Assembly (NCBI GenBank): GCA_038227045.1
Contig: JBBRQD010000002.1
Span: 1 to 64,000, forward strand
Direction of reading: 5' to 3'
Length of the DNA stretch: 64,000 nucleotides
Source: JANXLS01 sp038227045
GTDB lineage: Bacteria > Planctomycetota > SZUA-567 > H5-PLA8
In this document: positions 17,261 to 25,852 of the stretch, piece by piece
How the letters are laid out: each line of letters begins with the position of its first letter
Position numbering within the stretch: the stretch's first letter is position 1
Program-made: the position numbers and the translations under genes
The notes under the pieces: model-generated
What the model saw: only the letters and a program-made list of their open reading frames with translations
Told to the model about the DNA's origin: nothing
Databases searched by the model: none

Positions 17261-19531
17261 ATGCGGTTCCTCGCGCCCAACGCGCTCTACTTCCTCGTCC
17301 TCGCGGCGATCCCAATCATCCTGTACCTCCTGTTTCGTCGTCGAAAAAATGAGGTGAGTTGGGGCGCCACGTATGTGCTGCGTCAAGTCATCGCCAGCCG
17401 CCGCTCCCGAACACTCTGGAAACAGATCGTCGTCATCACGCTTCGCACGCTTCTGCTCGCGGTGCTGGCCGCAGCCTTCGCGCGCCCGTTCCTGTCGCAT
17501 TCGAAGGACGCGGCCGGAGCGTCCAACTCCGGTTTTCCGCACGGCATGGGAACGCTTCACCGCGTGATAATAATCGACAACAGCCTGAGTATGAATGCCC
17601 GGCACGGAACGGTCAGCCGCATGGACGCCGCGCGCCAAACCGTCTCCGGCCTGCTCGCCGGCACGCGCCCCGGCGATGTCTGCCAAATGATTTCTCTCTG
17701 TCCGCCAAATCCCGGCGCGACAATCGCCGCGTCTGCGGTCAACTGCCCGCTTCCCGCGGACGCCGCCCTCGAACGTGCCGCGGAAATTGCCACAATCTCG
17801 ACGCCGCCCGATTTCCCGGGCGCGCTGCGCGCGGCCGTCGAAGCGTTCCGCGACAACGCCGCCGCGTCAAGGCAACTCGTCCTGATCACAGATCTCGCGC
17901 GCTGCGACCACCCCTCCATCGCGGATTACGAAATTTTTGGAACACTGCTTTCCGAACTGCAGGTGAAGGTGGTAACGTTGGGCCTTTACTCACACGACGC
18001 CATCAACCTTGCAATTGAAGACGTCACGGCTGGAACGGAATTGCTCCTGGCCGGACAGCCCACCAACATTTCGGTGCGAGTTATGAATAACAGCGAGTCT
18101 GGCGCCGCCGCAACAGGCGGCACTCAGGACGGGCATCTGCAATTTCTCGTCGATGGCGTCGTGCAAGCCGAATCGCCATGCATTCTGCCCGGCGGAACGC
18201 GCAAAGCATTCGTCTTCCCCGTCACGCTGGCCGCCGGCCCGCACCGCCTCGAAGCTCGACTGAACGACGACGCCTACGCCCCGGACAATCGCGTTGAACG
18301 TTTCCTCCGCGCCGAGAAAGCGCTCCGCGTGCTGCTGGTTGTTCCGGATGACGAGAAGGGCGAAGGCTTCGAACGCGAGGGCGCGTTCCTGCAACGCGCG
18401 CTTGCCGCCACGAGCGCCGGAAACACCAGTGACTCACCGGCGCCGCAAGCCCGTTTCGAGTTCAAAGTGGAAACCGTCAAACGCTCATCGCTCGCCCCGT
18501 ATGCGTTCGACAATCACGATGTGGCCGTGTTCTGTGGAATTTCGAATTTGCCTGCCGATCAGAGCGGGGCGCTGGCCTCGTTCGTCCGGCGCGGAGGTGG
18601 CGTGTTACTCTCGGCCGGACCGGGCATTGATGCAATGGAATTCAACCGGACCTTCGGAAAACTTCTGCCACTGGGGCCGGGGAACGAAGCGGCTTTGGCC
18701 GCGCCCTTCCGTGCGGATTTCAATGAAGAAAAATACCTGTCGATTCGACCCACCGAAATCGGCGCGCCGCTGCTGCGCGAATTCGAAGGCGCCGAAAACG
18801 GCGACCTGTCGCTGGCCAGAATCTACAACCACTATTGTTTTCACGCCGCCGCGGAACCGTCGAACGAACGGGCGAATGCGTCCGAAAGCGGTGCCCGCAA
18901 GAGCGAAATACTGCTCTCGCTTTCCAACGGAGACCCGCTGCTGCTGGGCGGAACATTCGGGAAGGGCCGCGTGTTTCTGTGGACTTCGTCGCTCGGCGGC
19001 GCATGGAATTCTCTGCCCGTGCATCAACCTTTCGTTCCGTTCGTATTCCGCCTGCTGAATCTGGCCGGCGGATTTCACGCACCACCGCGCAACGTCAAGC
19101 CCGGGGAACCGCTCATCCTCGACGCAAGCGGCACGTCGGGAAGCACCGGAGCGGCAGGGCCATTATTCGTGACGACACCCGACGCGCGCCTCATCGAAAC
19201 ATCGCGTGTCGCCGTGGGCTCGCGATCGTTCGCGCGTTTCGAACAAACTGGAGTGCCGGGAAACTACGAGTTCCAGGATTCGTCCAGCCATTCTCTCGGC
19301 TCCTTCTCCGTCGCGATGCCCCTTTCGGAATCGGATCTGCGTCCGCTGGAGAACGACGAGATGCGGAATTTCCGCGCCGCGCTGAAGACGCCGATCGTTT
19401 CGAGCGCGGATGAATTGAAAACGGCACTGCGCGGCGAGGGCGAAGGCGACGAGCAGGCAGGATGGTTTATCTTCGCCGTTCTGGCCATGCTTCTTTTTGA
19501 TGCGCTGCTGACGAGGATCTGGTTCGCATGA
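17261..19531 (+). CDS. BatA-like membrane VWA protein with GATase-like domain
   Basis: A 756-aa protein. ATG 17261 is preferred over an in-frame GTG at 17252 because GGTGAG (17251-17256) precedes it; the choice is not decisive. Two helices (about 7-25 and 55-75) enclose the BatA N-terminal region. The VWA domain follows, with MIDAS DNSLS at 106-110. Further on are a beta domain (about 250-340) and a GATase-like segment with RRGGGVLLSAG, and a last membrane helix (QAGWFIFAVLAMLLF) near the C-terminus. The VWA domain therefore faces the periplasm and is anchored at both ends. The stop overlaps the next start by 4 bp (ATGA). Bacteroides Bat proteins share only the N-terminal portion. Confidence 0.8.
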   Translation: MRFLAPNALYFLVLAAIPIILYLLFRRRKNEVSWGATYVLRQVIASRRSRTLWKQIVVITLRTLLLAVLAAAFARPFLSHSKDAAGASNSGFPHGMGTLHRVIIIDNSLSMNARHGTVSRMDAARQTVSGLLAGTRPGDVCQMISLCPPNPGATIAASAVNCPLPADAALERAAEIATISTPPDFPGALRAAVEAFRDNAAASRQLVLITDLARCDHPSIADYEIFGTLLSELQVKVVTLGLYSHDAINLAIEDVTAGTELLLAGQPTNISVRVMNNSESGAAATGGTQDGHLQFLVDGVVQAESPCILPGGTRKAFVFPVTLAAGPHRLEARLNDDAYAPDNRVERFLRAEKALRVLLVVPDDEKGEGFEREGAFLQRALAATSAGNTSDSPAPQARFEFKVETVKRSSLAPYAFDNHDVAVFCGISNLPADQSGALASFVRRGGGVLLSAGPGIDAMEFNRTFGKLLPLGPGNEAALAAPFRADFNEEKYLSIRPTEIGAPLLREFEGAENGDLSLARIYNHYCFHAAAEPSNERANASESGARKSEILLSLSNGDPLLLGGTFGKGRVFLWTSSLGGAWNSLPVHQPFVPFVFRLLNLAGGFHAPPRNVKPGEPLILDASGTSGSTGAAGPLFVTTPDARLIETSRVAVGSRSFARFEQTGVPGNYEFQDSSSHSLGSFSVAMPLSESDLRPLENDEMRNFRAALKTPIVSSADELKTALRGEGEGDEQAGWFIFAVLAMLLFDALLTRIWFA

Positions 19532-22305
19532 AGCCTACGCAGTCCACTCATTATTCGCTCATTTCAAACGGCGTCCTTCCGCTTTGGCTGTGCGTTCTGC
19601 TCGGCCTTCTCGCGCTGGCGGCGGTGCTGTTCCTACTCCGCAGGGAATTGGAGGGGCGGCGCGCGCTGAAGCAGGCAACGCGAATGTACGCCGTGCGCGG
19701 CGCAATTGTGCTCGCCATGGCGTTCCTGTTGGCGCAGCCGATTCTCTACATCCGCCGCGAAACGGCGCAGCCCGCGGAATTGGTCATCGTCGCGGATCGT
19801 TCGCGCAGCATGTTGCGAAAAGACGCTTATGACGGCACCGAACTCCTGGATCTCGCCGCGGCGGCTGGCATCGAAGGGCTTGAGTCTCGCGAATCGCTTC
19901 CACACACAATCCTGCGCGCACTTCGCCGCGAAGAAGAATCCATTCGAACGTCGGCGCGCCAGTGCGAAGAGATCTCGGACGAACTGGCACAAGGACTACC
20001 GCCGGGACCGGGATTCACCCAAAAACTCGACGATCAGCGGACGCGCATCGCGCCGTTCGTCGAGGAACTGCGCAAACTCGCCGGAGATTTCTCGCAACTC
20101 GAGCAACGCATCCGCGATCGCGCGGAAAACACCGCCGGCGCCAAGTCAGAGGCTGCAAAGTACGATATTCGGTACGATCCCGCACCGTTTAAATTCTACG
20201 CCGCGCTGCTAAGCCGCGCGGAGGAACTCGCGAAAATTCTGTCCGATGTGGCAGGCAAGACACTCACTGTCGAACGGGCCGCTGCGCTGCGAAAGGCACA
20301 CGACGAATTGGCTGCGTCATGGGATGCCGCGGTTCCAGCGTTGACGGCGCTGCAGAATACTTGCGATCAGGGATTTTTGAAGGCACAACCGGAAGCCCTG
20401 CGCGCGTCGCTGAAACAGATCGCCAATCTTTCTCGCTTCGATCTCGCAAAACGGATCGTGGAGAAACTCGCTCGAAATCCAGCTATCGCGGAGCGCCACG
20501 CGGTTCGGCTTGCGGGCTGGGAACCCCTCGACGCGAAGAACGCCGGCGGAGACACGGACCTCTTCGCTCCATTGGACGCCATCGCAACCGGCGGCGCCGG
20601 CGCCACAGGCGCTGCCGGTGCCACAGGCGCTTCGCGTCGAGTCATCGCAGGCATCGCACTGGTGACGGACGGCCAGCAGAATATGCCGGAACGGCCAGAG
20701 GTCTTGCGGCGTATCGCCGGGCGCGGAATTCCATTCGTGGCGGCCGGAGTTGGAAGCGCGAGCGCGCTTGCGGACATTGCGATTCTGGACTACCGCATCG
20801 GCCGGCTGCAAATCGCAAAGAAAACATCGACAATCGATGTGACGCTGAAGACCGAAGTTCCCGCGGGAACCGCCATTGACGTATCTCTCGCGGCTGCCGG
20901 TGCCGGTACCACGGGCAGCAAGGTGCTGGCACAACGCCATCTTGTTGCGGACGGTAATTCGCGAACTTCGCTGCAATTGGCATTTACGTCCCCGTCCGAA
21001 GCGGCGGGCCTCTGGACATTAGCGGCGCACACCGAGAAACCAGACGCCGCGCCGGAGAACGACGCAATCCGCTTCGAAGTCTGCGTGTTGCAGGAACCGC
21101 TGAGAGCGCTCCTTCTCGCGCGCTCGCCGCGCTGGGATCTCGTGCACCTGATGCGCGCACTGGAAGCCGAACCGTGCCGCACCGACGCCGTTTTCTGGGG
21201 AACGTCGAAAGAGAAGACGCCCGCGCGCGGCTCGGGTGCGGGCAACATTCCGGAGACGTCCGCGCAACTTCGAAAATACCAATTGATCGTCCTGGACGAT
21301 CCGCCCTTCCCCGGCATGAGCGAGAAGGACGTCGCGCTCTTTCGCGATCAGGTGGTGAAGAATGGCGGGAATCTGCTGCTGCTGGCGAATAATGCCGGGC
21401 CTTCTTACGCCGATTCGCTGACAGAAGCCGCCGGCCCGCAACTTCCGAAAACAGAAACCGCCGGCGCCACTCTGGAACCACCGCCGAATGCGCAGCTTCT
21501 CACGACGGTCGCGCTCGCGGCGGATGGCGCTCAATCGCTCGGCCGCTGGCGTTCCCTCGCGCCTGTGCGCGGCCTGCGCCAAGCCCCCGAACAGGATCTG
21601 GTGTTGTTGACCGCCGCCGCAAAGACCCCGTGTTTGACCCTCGGTTTCCACGGGCGCGGCAAAATATACGTACTGAGTATCGGCGACCTGTTTCGCTTGC
21701 GGGAGTGGAACGGCGCGGCGCTGGGACGATTTCAATCGTCGCTTCTCGAGGACGCGCTGCGTCCCGCGTTTCCGGATTCAACGTCAAAGCTCGCCGTCTA
21801 TCCGGCGACTCCCGCGGCCGGCGCGGAATTATTGGTCCTCGCCGATTCACCCGGCACCGCCACTGCCGGCGGCCCTGGAAAAATCAAGCTGCCCGACGGC
21901 ACCGAACAGCCACTCGACTTTCGCGCAGCAAAAATGCCTCTCGGCGCCGCGGTGTCGAGCCGTGCGAATTATGCGCTCAAGACGCCCGGCAAGTTGAAGA
22001 TCACGGGACCGCAAAACGAATCGATCGACATCGACGCCGTCGCCTCGATTTCATCCGAGGATATCCGCTTGAGTCTGGACGAGAAACGACTCAAGCGCCT
22101 GGCGCGCGAAGCCTCCGCCTCGGGGAGCGGCTACACAGCGCTTGTAGCTTTACCCGAGCGCCTGGCCACACTGCAACCGCGAATCGAACGCGAAGTAGAT
22201 GTCCGCGAGATCCGGTTATGGGATGGTTGGGTTCTACTAATCGCCATTGCGTCATTGCTGACTGTGGATTGGGTACTTCGAAGGCGCAGCGGCCTAGTAT
22301 TATAG
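19528..22305 (+). CDS. Membrane VWA/GATase-like protein with a long helical insertion in the VWA domain
   Basis: A 925-aa protein; ATG 19528 overlaps the previous stop. Membrane helices are at about 17-38 and 56-75 and a last one ends in the C-terminal RRRSGLVL tail. A DxSxS motif (DRSRS, 90-94) starts the VWA domain, but the second half of the fold (VIAGIALVTDGQQNM) comes only near residue 375. Between lie about 240 residues rich in Ala, Glu, Arg and Leu that look coiled-coil. Later are a GATase-like segment (QLIVLDDPPFPG, GGNLLLLANN) and a beta module. The partner gene in operon B (52925-55252) has the same ends (RKRRGLV tail) and MIDAS but no insertion. It ends operon A and converges on the DUF4159 gene 52 bp away. 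Confidence 0.75.
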   Translation: MKPTQSTHYSLISNGVLPLWLCVLLGLLALAAVLFLLRRELEGRRALKQATRMYAVRGAIVLAMAFLLAQPILYIRRETAQPAELVIVADRSRSMLRKDAYDGTELLDLAAAAGIEGLESRESLPHTILRALRREEESIRTSARQCEEISDELAQGLPPGPGFTQKLDDQRTRIAPFVEELRKLAGDFSQLEQRIRDRAENTAGAKSEAAKYDIRYDPAPFKFYAALLSRAEELAKILSDVAGKTLTVERAAALRKAHDELAASWDAAVPALTALQNTCDQGFLKAQPEALRASLKQIANLSRFDLAKRIVEKLARNPAIAERHAVRLAGWEPLDAKNAGGDTDLFAPLDAIATGGAGATGAAGATGASRRVIAGIALVTDGQQNMPERPEVLRRIAGRGIPFVAAGVGSASALADIAILDYRIGRLQIAKKTSTIDVTLKTEVPAGTAIDVSLAAAGAGTTGSKVLAQRHLVADGNSRTSLQLAFTSPSEAAGLWTLAAHTEKPDAAPENDAIRFEVCVLQEPLRALLLARSPRWDLVHLMRALEAEPCRTDAVFWGTSKEKTPARGSGAGNIPETSAQLRKYQLIVLDDPPFPGMSEKDVALFRDQVVKNGGNLLLLANNAGPSYADSLTEAAGPQLPKTETAGATLEPPPNAQLLTTVALAADGAQSLGRWRSLAPVRGLRQAPEQDLVLLTAAAKTPCLTLGFHGRGKIYVLSIGDLFRLREWNGAALGRFQSSLLEDALRPAFPDSTSKLAVYPATPAAGAELLVLADSPGTATAGGPGKIKLPDGTEQPLDFRAAKMPLGAAVSSRANYALKTPGKLKITGPQNESIDIDAVASISSEDIRLSLDEKRLKRLAREASASGSGYTALVALPERLATLQPRIEREVDVREIRLWDGWVLLIAIASLLTVDWVLRRRSGLVL

Positions 22306-22348
22306 AATTGTATTGACCTGAAATAATATATCACTTACCGCTATAAAC

Positions 22349-22362
22349 AGTAAATATTTACT
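22349..22362. other. AT-rich palindrome between convergent operons
   Basis: AGTAAATATTTACT is a perfect 14-base palindrome overlapping the TAA stop (22358-22360) of the DUF4159 gene. It lies in the 52-bp gap between the 3' ends of operon A and operon C. The GC-poor stem and absence of a strong run of T make a terminator only possible. Confidence 0.3.
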
Positions 22363-24013
22363 TGCGGTACTTTTTAGTCTGCTCAAGATAATTCGTGAAC
22401 GCATAGTAAACAATATTGACACCCGTTTCGAATGCGCCCTTTGCCAGCTTGGGATCGATTCCGGAATGTCCCGTTTTCCATGCATCGTTGAGATCGCCCG
22501 GATGATAAAATACAATCCAACGGCCGTTGTGTTTGATTCCCAGAGAGCGATTTCCGCCGTGATGCCAGAGCGGCGGTGCGCCGTTCGGCAATACGTATGG
22601 AGCCTGGAAAATGATGTCGTCGTCGGAAATGTCAACCAGCGATTTTCCAGGAAAAGTAGCCTGAATAAAACTGCGAAACGCGCGATCCCATTCCGGACTT
22701 CCACAATCCGCAAAAAGCATTCCGCCATCCATACAGTAATTACTAAGTGCTTTCATGTCGGCCGGCGGTACGCTTATTGAGCGTTCTCCGGTCATAAATA
22801 CAAATGGCGGCGCGGTTCCTTTATCGTACTTGGCCAGGTAACGAATAGGATGGCTTTCTCCCTTTTGAGCGACTTTAAATCCCGTGTCGCGCTCGAAATA
22901 TTGCAGGAAGTTGACGTCCGCCGCCTCGGTGGCATTCATACCATCGTCCCACCCAGTCCCGTTGTATTCCAACCGGATAAATCGCACGACCGAATTCTTC
23001 ATGCCATCCGGCCAGCCGCCCGGCCCGACTCCGCCCTTACCCACCCCGCCGGCCTTGTTACCCGGACCTCTTCCGCCCCCAGTGCCAGTGCCCTGTCCGC
23101 CGATCACAATATTGGTATCGGCCTTGTACGTCAGCGACGTGAGCTGATCCAAATCCTCGATCAGCGATTCCGCGCGCCCTTCGGTGGTCACGTTCTTGCC
23201 GGCGTCGGCGCTCATGATCACGCCCTTCAATTTTGAATTGATGGGCTTTTTCTTGATCTTGATTTTCGCAAGAGTTTTCTTTTTGGCCGCGCCCGCGTTG
23301 GCAGATTTCTTCTGCGCGCCGCCTCCTGCATCCGGCAATCCCTTTCCAAACGGCACCAGGTAGGGTGTGACCATTCCGCCCAGTTGCAGCAGCATCGGTA
23401 AAAACAGTATCGTGCCGTGCATCGCCAGGCTCGCGCCGGAACTCCGCGCGACTGGGCGCCACAAATATTTATTAAGTACATCTAATATTCGGTCTCCCAG
23501 CGCGGGCGATTCGTCGCGTCCCCGAATGTACCAGTTCGCCACGGTCCGGCGCAGCGCAAGCACATGAAACGCAGCCATGACGAATACGGCCAATCCCGCC
23601 GGACTCAGGAATTTAAACCACTGGAGCGGCGTGCGGTCTTCCGCGTCGCGCAGCACCGCAATCACCCGCGCAACCACGTAGATGTAGTAAATAAATGTAT
23701 CGTAGACCGCGATGTAGGTTTGGCGGGCCAGCCAGTAACCCCACGCGTTTCGAATCAATCCCAGCAGGCCCGCGAGAACGAAGATCGCTCCCGCGGCTTG
23801 TCCGACGCGGCAACTGTTCGACACCATGTCCGCCGTATTGCCCTGCTGCAAGGATTCCGCAAACGACGGATCGTCCGCAAGAAATGTGTTAAAAATAGTT
23901 TCCGCGCGAAACGAAAATACGGCCACCAGCAGCCCGAATGCCATCAACGGAATACAGGTCACCAGCGGCGTGGGCAGGCGCTTAAAAAATCCTGGGCGGG
24001 GCGTAAGGATCAT
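22358..24013 (-). CDS. Four-helix membrane protein with C-terminal DUF4159 domain
   Basis: A 551-aa protein. Residues 1-220 hold four hydrophobic stretches (about 15-33, 73-95, 150-170 and 205-225); the last, ASLAMHGTILFLPMLLQLG, resembles the N-terminal anchor of TonB-type proteins. A Lys/Gly-rich linker (KKKTLAKIKIKKK, then Gly repeats) leads to a DUF4159 domain from about residue 343 to the end, marked by FIRLEYNGTGWDDG, NYCMDGGMLFADCG and a final YYAFTNYL. DUF4159 is predicted to have a GATase-like fold. It is the last gene of the ExbB-ExbD-stub series, with a 12-bp gap to the gene upstream. A stand-alone DUF4159 protein lies at 57071-57883. No strong ribosome-binding site is seen at ATG 24013. 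Confidence 0.75.
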   Translation of the reverse strand: MILTPRPGFFKRLPTPLVTCIPLMAFGLLVAVFSFRAETIFNTFLADDPSFAESLQQGNTADMVSNSCRVGQAAGAIFVLAGLLGLIRNAWGYWLARQTYIAVYDTFIYYIYVVARVIAVLRDAEDRTPLQWFKFLSPAGLAVFVMAAFHVLALRRTVANWYIRGRDESPALGDRILDVLNKYLWRPVARSSGASLAMHGTILFLPMLLQLGGMVTPYLVPFGKGLPDAGGGAQKKSANAGAAKKKTLAKIKIKKKPINSKLKGVIMSADAGKNVTTEGRAESLIEDLDQLTSLTYKADTNIVIGGQGTGTGGGRGPGNKAGGVGKGGVGPGGWPDGMKNSVVRFIRLEYNGTGWDDGMNATEAADVNFLQYFERDTGFKVAQKGESHPIRYLAKYDKGTAPPFVFMTGERSISVPPADMKALSNYCMDGGMLFADCGSPEWDRAFRSFIQATFPGKSLVDISDDDIIFQAPYVLPNGAPPLWHHGGNRSLGIKHNGRWIVFYHPGDLNDAWKTGHSGIDPKLAKGAFETGVNIVYYAFTNYLEQTKKYRK

Positions 24014-24025
24014 GAAGGGGTTTCG

Positions 24026-24403
24026 TTATTTCTTGAAAAGGTCGTCCAGGCTGGAATCCGGTTGCTTGGGAATTTCGCCGGGTTTGGCGACTTCCGTATT
24101 TTTGGGATCAACTTTCTTTTCCGCCGAAGTTTCAGGCTTAACGCCCGGCTTCTTGTTTTCGGCCAATGGATCCGTTTTTACTTTGGGGTCGGCCTTTGGA
24201 TCCGCGGTCCCGGCGATTTCCGTGCCCGGTTTGGCCGGAACGGCGGCCACGACCGGTTTTTTCGATGAGCCGAGAAAGAAGTACGATCCCAGCACGACAA
24301 GATGCAAAACAACCGCAATAGCCAACGAAGCGGTCACTCGCGAGCGAGTGAAGCCAGGGGGCGCATAACCAGTGTCCATCTCGGCATTCGATGCAGTACT
24401 CAT
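24026..24403 (-). CDS. Small TonB-like single-helix protein lacking a TonB C-terminal domain
   Basis: A 125-aa protein. A short cytoplasmic N-terminus with FTRSRVTASL leads to one helix (AIAVVLHLVVLGSYFFLG, about 27-45), then a long Lys/Pro/Asp-rich tail ending in DSSLDDLFKK. This is the layout of the anchor and spacer of TonB (N-terminal helix, Pro-Lys rod), including a His inside the helix like TonB's SHLS anchor. The TonB C-terminal domain is absent. Immediately downstream of exbD (39-base gap), it probably docks to the ExbB/ExbD complex. It could also be a spacer-only partner that needs the DUF4159 protein next to it to do the work. Confidence 0.6.
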   Translation of the reverse strand: MSTASNAEMDTGYAPPGFTRSRVTASLAIAVVLHLVVLGSYFFLGSSKKPVVAAVPAKPGTEIAGTADPKADPKVKTDPLAENKKPGVKPETSAEKKVDPKNTEVAKPGEIPKQPDSSLDDLFKK

Positions 24404-24442
24404 TTTATTTACCTCGTTTAAGAACCAATTTTATCGGAACAA

Positions 24443-24913
24443 TTACTTGGGTGGGCCCCCGCCGACTCCCCCACCGCCTGCTTTACCTCCGCCGCCGCTA
24501 TCTACTGAAATATTGATGCTCTCTATTCCGGCTGCCCGTATCGCGGCGATGACTTTGACAATCGTTTCAAACGGAATTTTTCGATGCGCGTTCAGCGTCA
24601 CGCCTTCCTTGTCATGCCCTTCCAGAATGTGCGGCAGTTCCGTGTCCACGTCCACCATATCCAGCGTCCGCCCGCCTGAATGCACCTTGCCGCCTTCATC
24701 CACGTTGACTTCAAACGGAGTCTTGTTCGGATCGTCGGGCTTGCCTTGCGCCTCCGGCAATTCCATCGGAATTGATTCTTTGACCGCCTGCACCGTGATC
24801 ATGAAGATCACCAGCAACACAAGCATGACGTCCACCAGCGGCGTCACGTTGATTTCCGGCGTCTGCCGTTTGCGTCCGCCCGACTTCGACGGGGTATTTA
24901 CGCCCATTGACAT
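24443..24913 (-). CDS. exbD: ExbD/TolR-family proton-channel protein
   Basis: A 156-aa protein. One N-terminal helix follows the motif INVTPLVDVMLVLLV; Asp28 is the membrane proton-carrying residue conserved in ExbD (Asp25 in E. coli). The periplasmic domain (VNVDEGG, LNAHRKIPFETIVKVIAAI) fits ExbD/TolR. The C-terminus ends in a Gly-rich tail (about 140-153), which is unusual. AAGGAG (reverse complement of 24923-24928) lies nine bases before ATG 24913. Length is close to the usual 140 aa. Found downstream of exbB and upstream of the TonB-like stub. Confidence 0.92.
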   Translation of the reverse strand: MSMGVNTPSKSGGRKRQTPEINVTPLVDVMLVLLVIFMITVQAVKESIPMELPEAQGKPDDPNKTPFEVNVDEGGKVHSGGRTLDMVDVDTELPHILEGHDKEGVTLNAHRKIPFETIVKVIAAIRAAGIESINISVDSGGGGKAGGGGVGGGPPK

Positions 24914-24952
24914 CTAAATCGACTCCTTCTCGTTCTTGCAAACGCCGCGGAA

Positions 24953-25756
24953 TTATCTGTTGGCGGGCACTATGTTCGGCACGTGCGGCTTCGACGCGGA
25001 CACAACGTTCTGGGGATGCGTTTCCGGTTCCTCAATGGCATCCTCGACATCTTCTTCGTACTGCACCGCTTGCGAATCGGGACGGAGAAGCGCAATCGCC
25101 CGGTCAATGGCGCAATCCATCTGCTCGCGCAGTTCGTCGATTTCAGCCAGAAACCAATTGCAGGCGATGACAGCCGGAATGGCCACAGCCAAACCCGCGG
25201 CCGTCGCGACCAGCGCGCCGGAGATGCCTGGAGCCACCACCTGCATGCTCGGCGTCTTGGTCTGCCCCAGATCTTTAAATGTGGTCATGATACCCACGAC
25301 CGTTCCAAACAATCCGATGAACGGCGTGGTGCTGCCGATGGTCGCCATGTAGCTCAATCCGCTTTGCATGTGCGCGAAATAACTGGTGGCGCGATGCTGC
25401 ATGCTCAACAAAATCAATTCTTCCGACGCGTTCAACGGCTTGCCGCGCAGCGCTTCCAGATCCTCGCCCTGAAATTCACTCAGTGATTTGTCTTCTTCGC
25501 GCATCACCTCATACGCCGCATACAACGCCTGATATTCCACGCTTGCCGTGGACGGCAGATCGTTCAACACGGAGAAACTCGTCGCGTTCCGAAACCGCTT
25601 CATGAACAGATTGCTGCTTCGGCGTGCCGCGATGAACTCCGGCAATTTCAAAAACACAATCGTCCACAGCACGATCGACATGACCAGCAGCAGTGCCAGG
25701 ATGCCCTTTTCCATGGCGCCAGCCGCGCTGACCATGGACCACAATCCCTCATCCAT
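24953..25756 (-). CDS. exbB: ExbB/MotA/TolQ-family proton-channel protein
   Basis: A 267-aa protein. The ATG at 25756 is preferred because AAAGGAG (complement of 25763-25769) lies upstream; an upstream GTG (25780) would start within the hairpin arm. Helices are at about 17-37, 136-158 and 182-204. The motifs GLFGTVVGIM and APGISGALVATAAGLAVAIPAV are ExbB/TolQ hallmarks; Thr152 and Thr185 are 33 residues apart, as are Thr148 and Thr181 in E. coli ExbB. A larger cytoplasmic loop (about 40-135) contains charged residues. It makes an inner-membrane proton channel with ExbD and drives the neighbouring proteins. Confidence 0.93.
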   Translation of the reverse strand: MDEGLWSMVSAAGAMEKGILALLLVMSIVLWTIVFLKLPEFIAARRSSNLFMKRFRNATSFSVLNDLPSTASVEYQALYAAYEVMREEDKSLSEFQGEDLEALRGKPLNASEELILLSMQHRATSYFAHMQSGLSYMATIGSTTPFIGLFGTVVGIMTTFKDLGQTKTPSMQVVAPGISGALVATAAGLAVAIPAVIACNWFLAEIDELREQMDCAIDRAIALLRPDSQAVQYEEDVEDAIEEPETHPQNVVSASKPHVPNIVPANR

Positions 25757-25762
25757 CTCAAT

Positions 25763-25769
25763 CTCCTTT
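25763..25769 (-). promoter_or_regulatory. AAAGGAG ribosome-binding site deciding the exbB start
   Basis: On the minus strand AAAGGAG lies six bases before ATG 25756. It overlaps neither arm of the nearby hairpin, so it could remain accessible. Confidence 0.7.
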
Positions 25770-25779
25770 GGCTCAACCA

Positions 25780-25836
25780 CCAGAGCCGCGCACGTAAGTA
25801 AGCGGCCAAACCGCCTACTTACGTGCGCGGCTCTGG
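25780..25836. repeat. 26-bp-stem hairpin between the giant TPR gene and exbB
   Basis: The left arm is 25780-25805 and the right arm 25811-25836; they pair over 26 positions with one mismatch around a 5-base loop. It lies in the 96-base gap between the stop of the gene at 25853-33871 and ATG 25756. A transcript would fold it directly upstream of the exbB ribosome-binding site. No run of T follows, so a strong terminator is not indicated. It may stabilise or end part of the upstream message, or be one copy of a dispersed palindromic repeat; the arm core GAGCCGCGCACGTAAG is similar in style to repeats of PVC genomes. Confidence 0.8.
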
Positions 25837-25852
25837 CAAGCGGTGAACAATT

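Noticed and set aside
17261..22305. Naming the VWA genes as a full Bacteroides-type Bat aerotolerance operon
   Set aside because: Only the BatA-type N-terminus and MIDAS are shared; BatD/BatE-type genes are absent and the added GATase-like parts differ.
24026..24403. Calling the small gene after exbD a true TonB
   Set aside because: The anchor helix and Lys/Pro spacer are there, but the TonB C-terminal domain is missing, so it is called TonB-like only.
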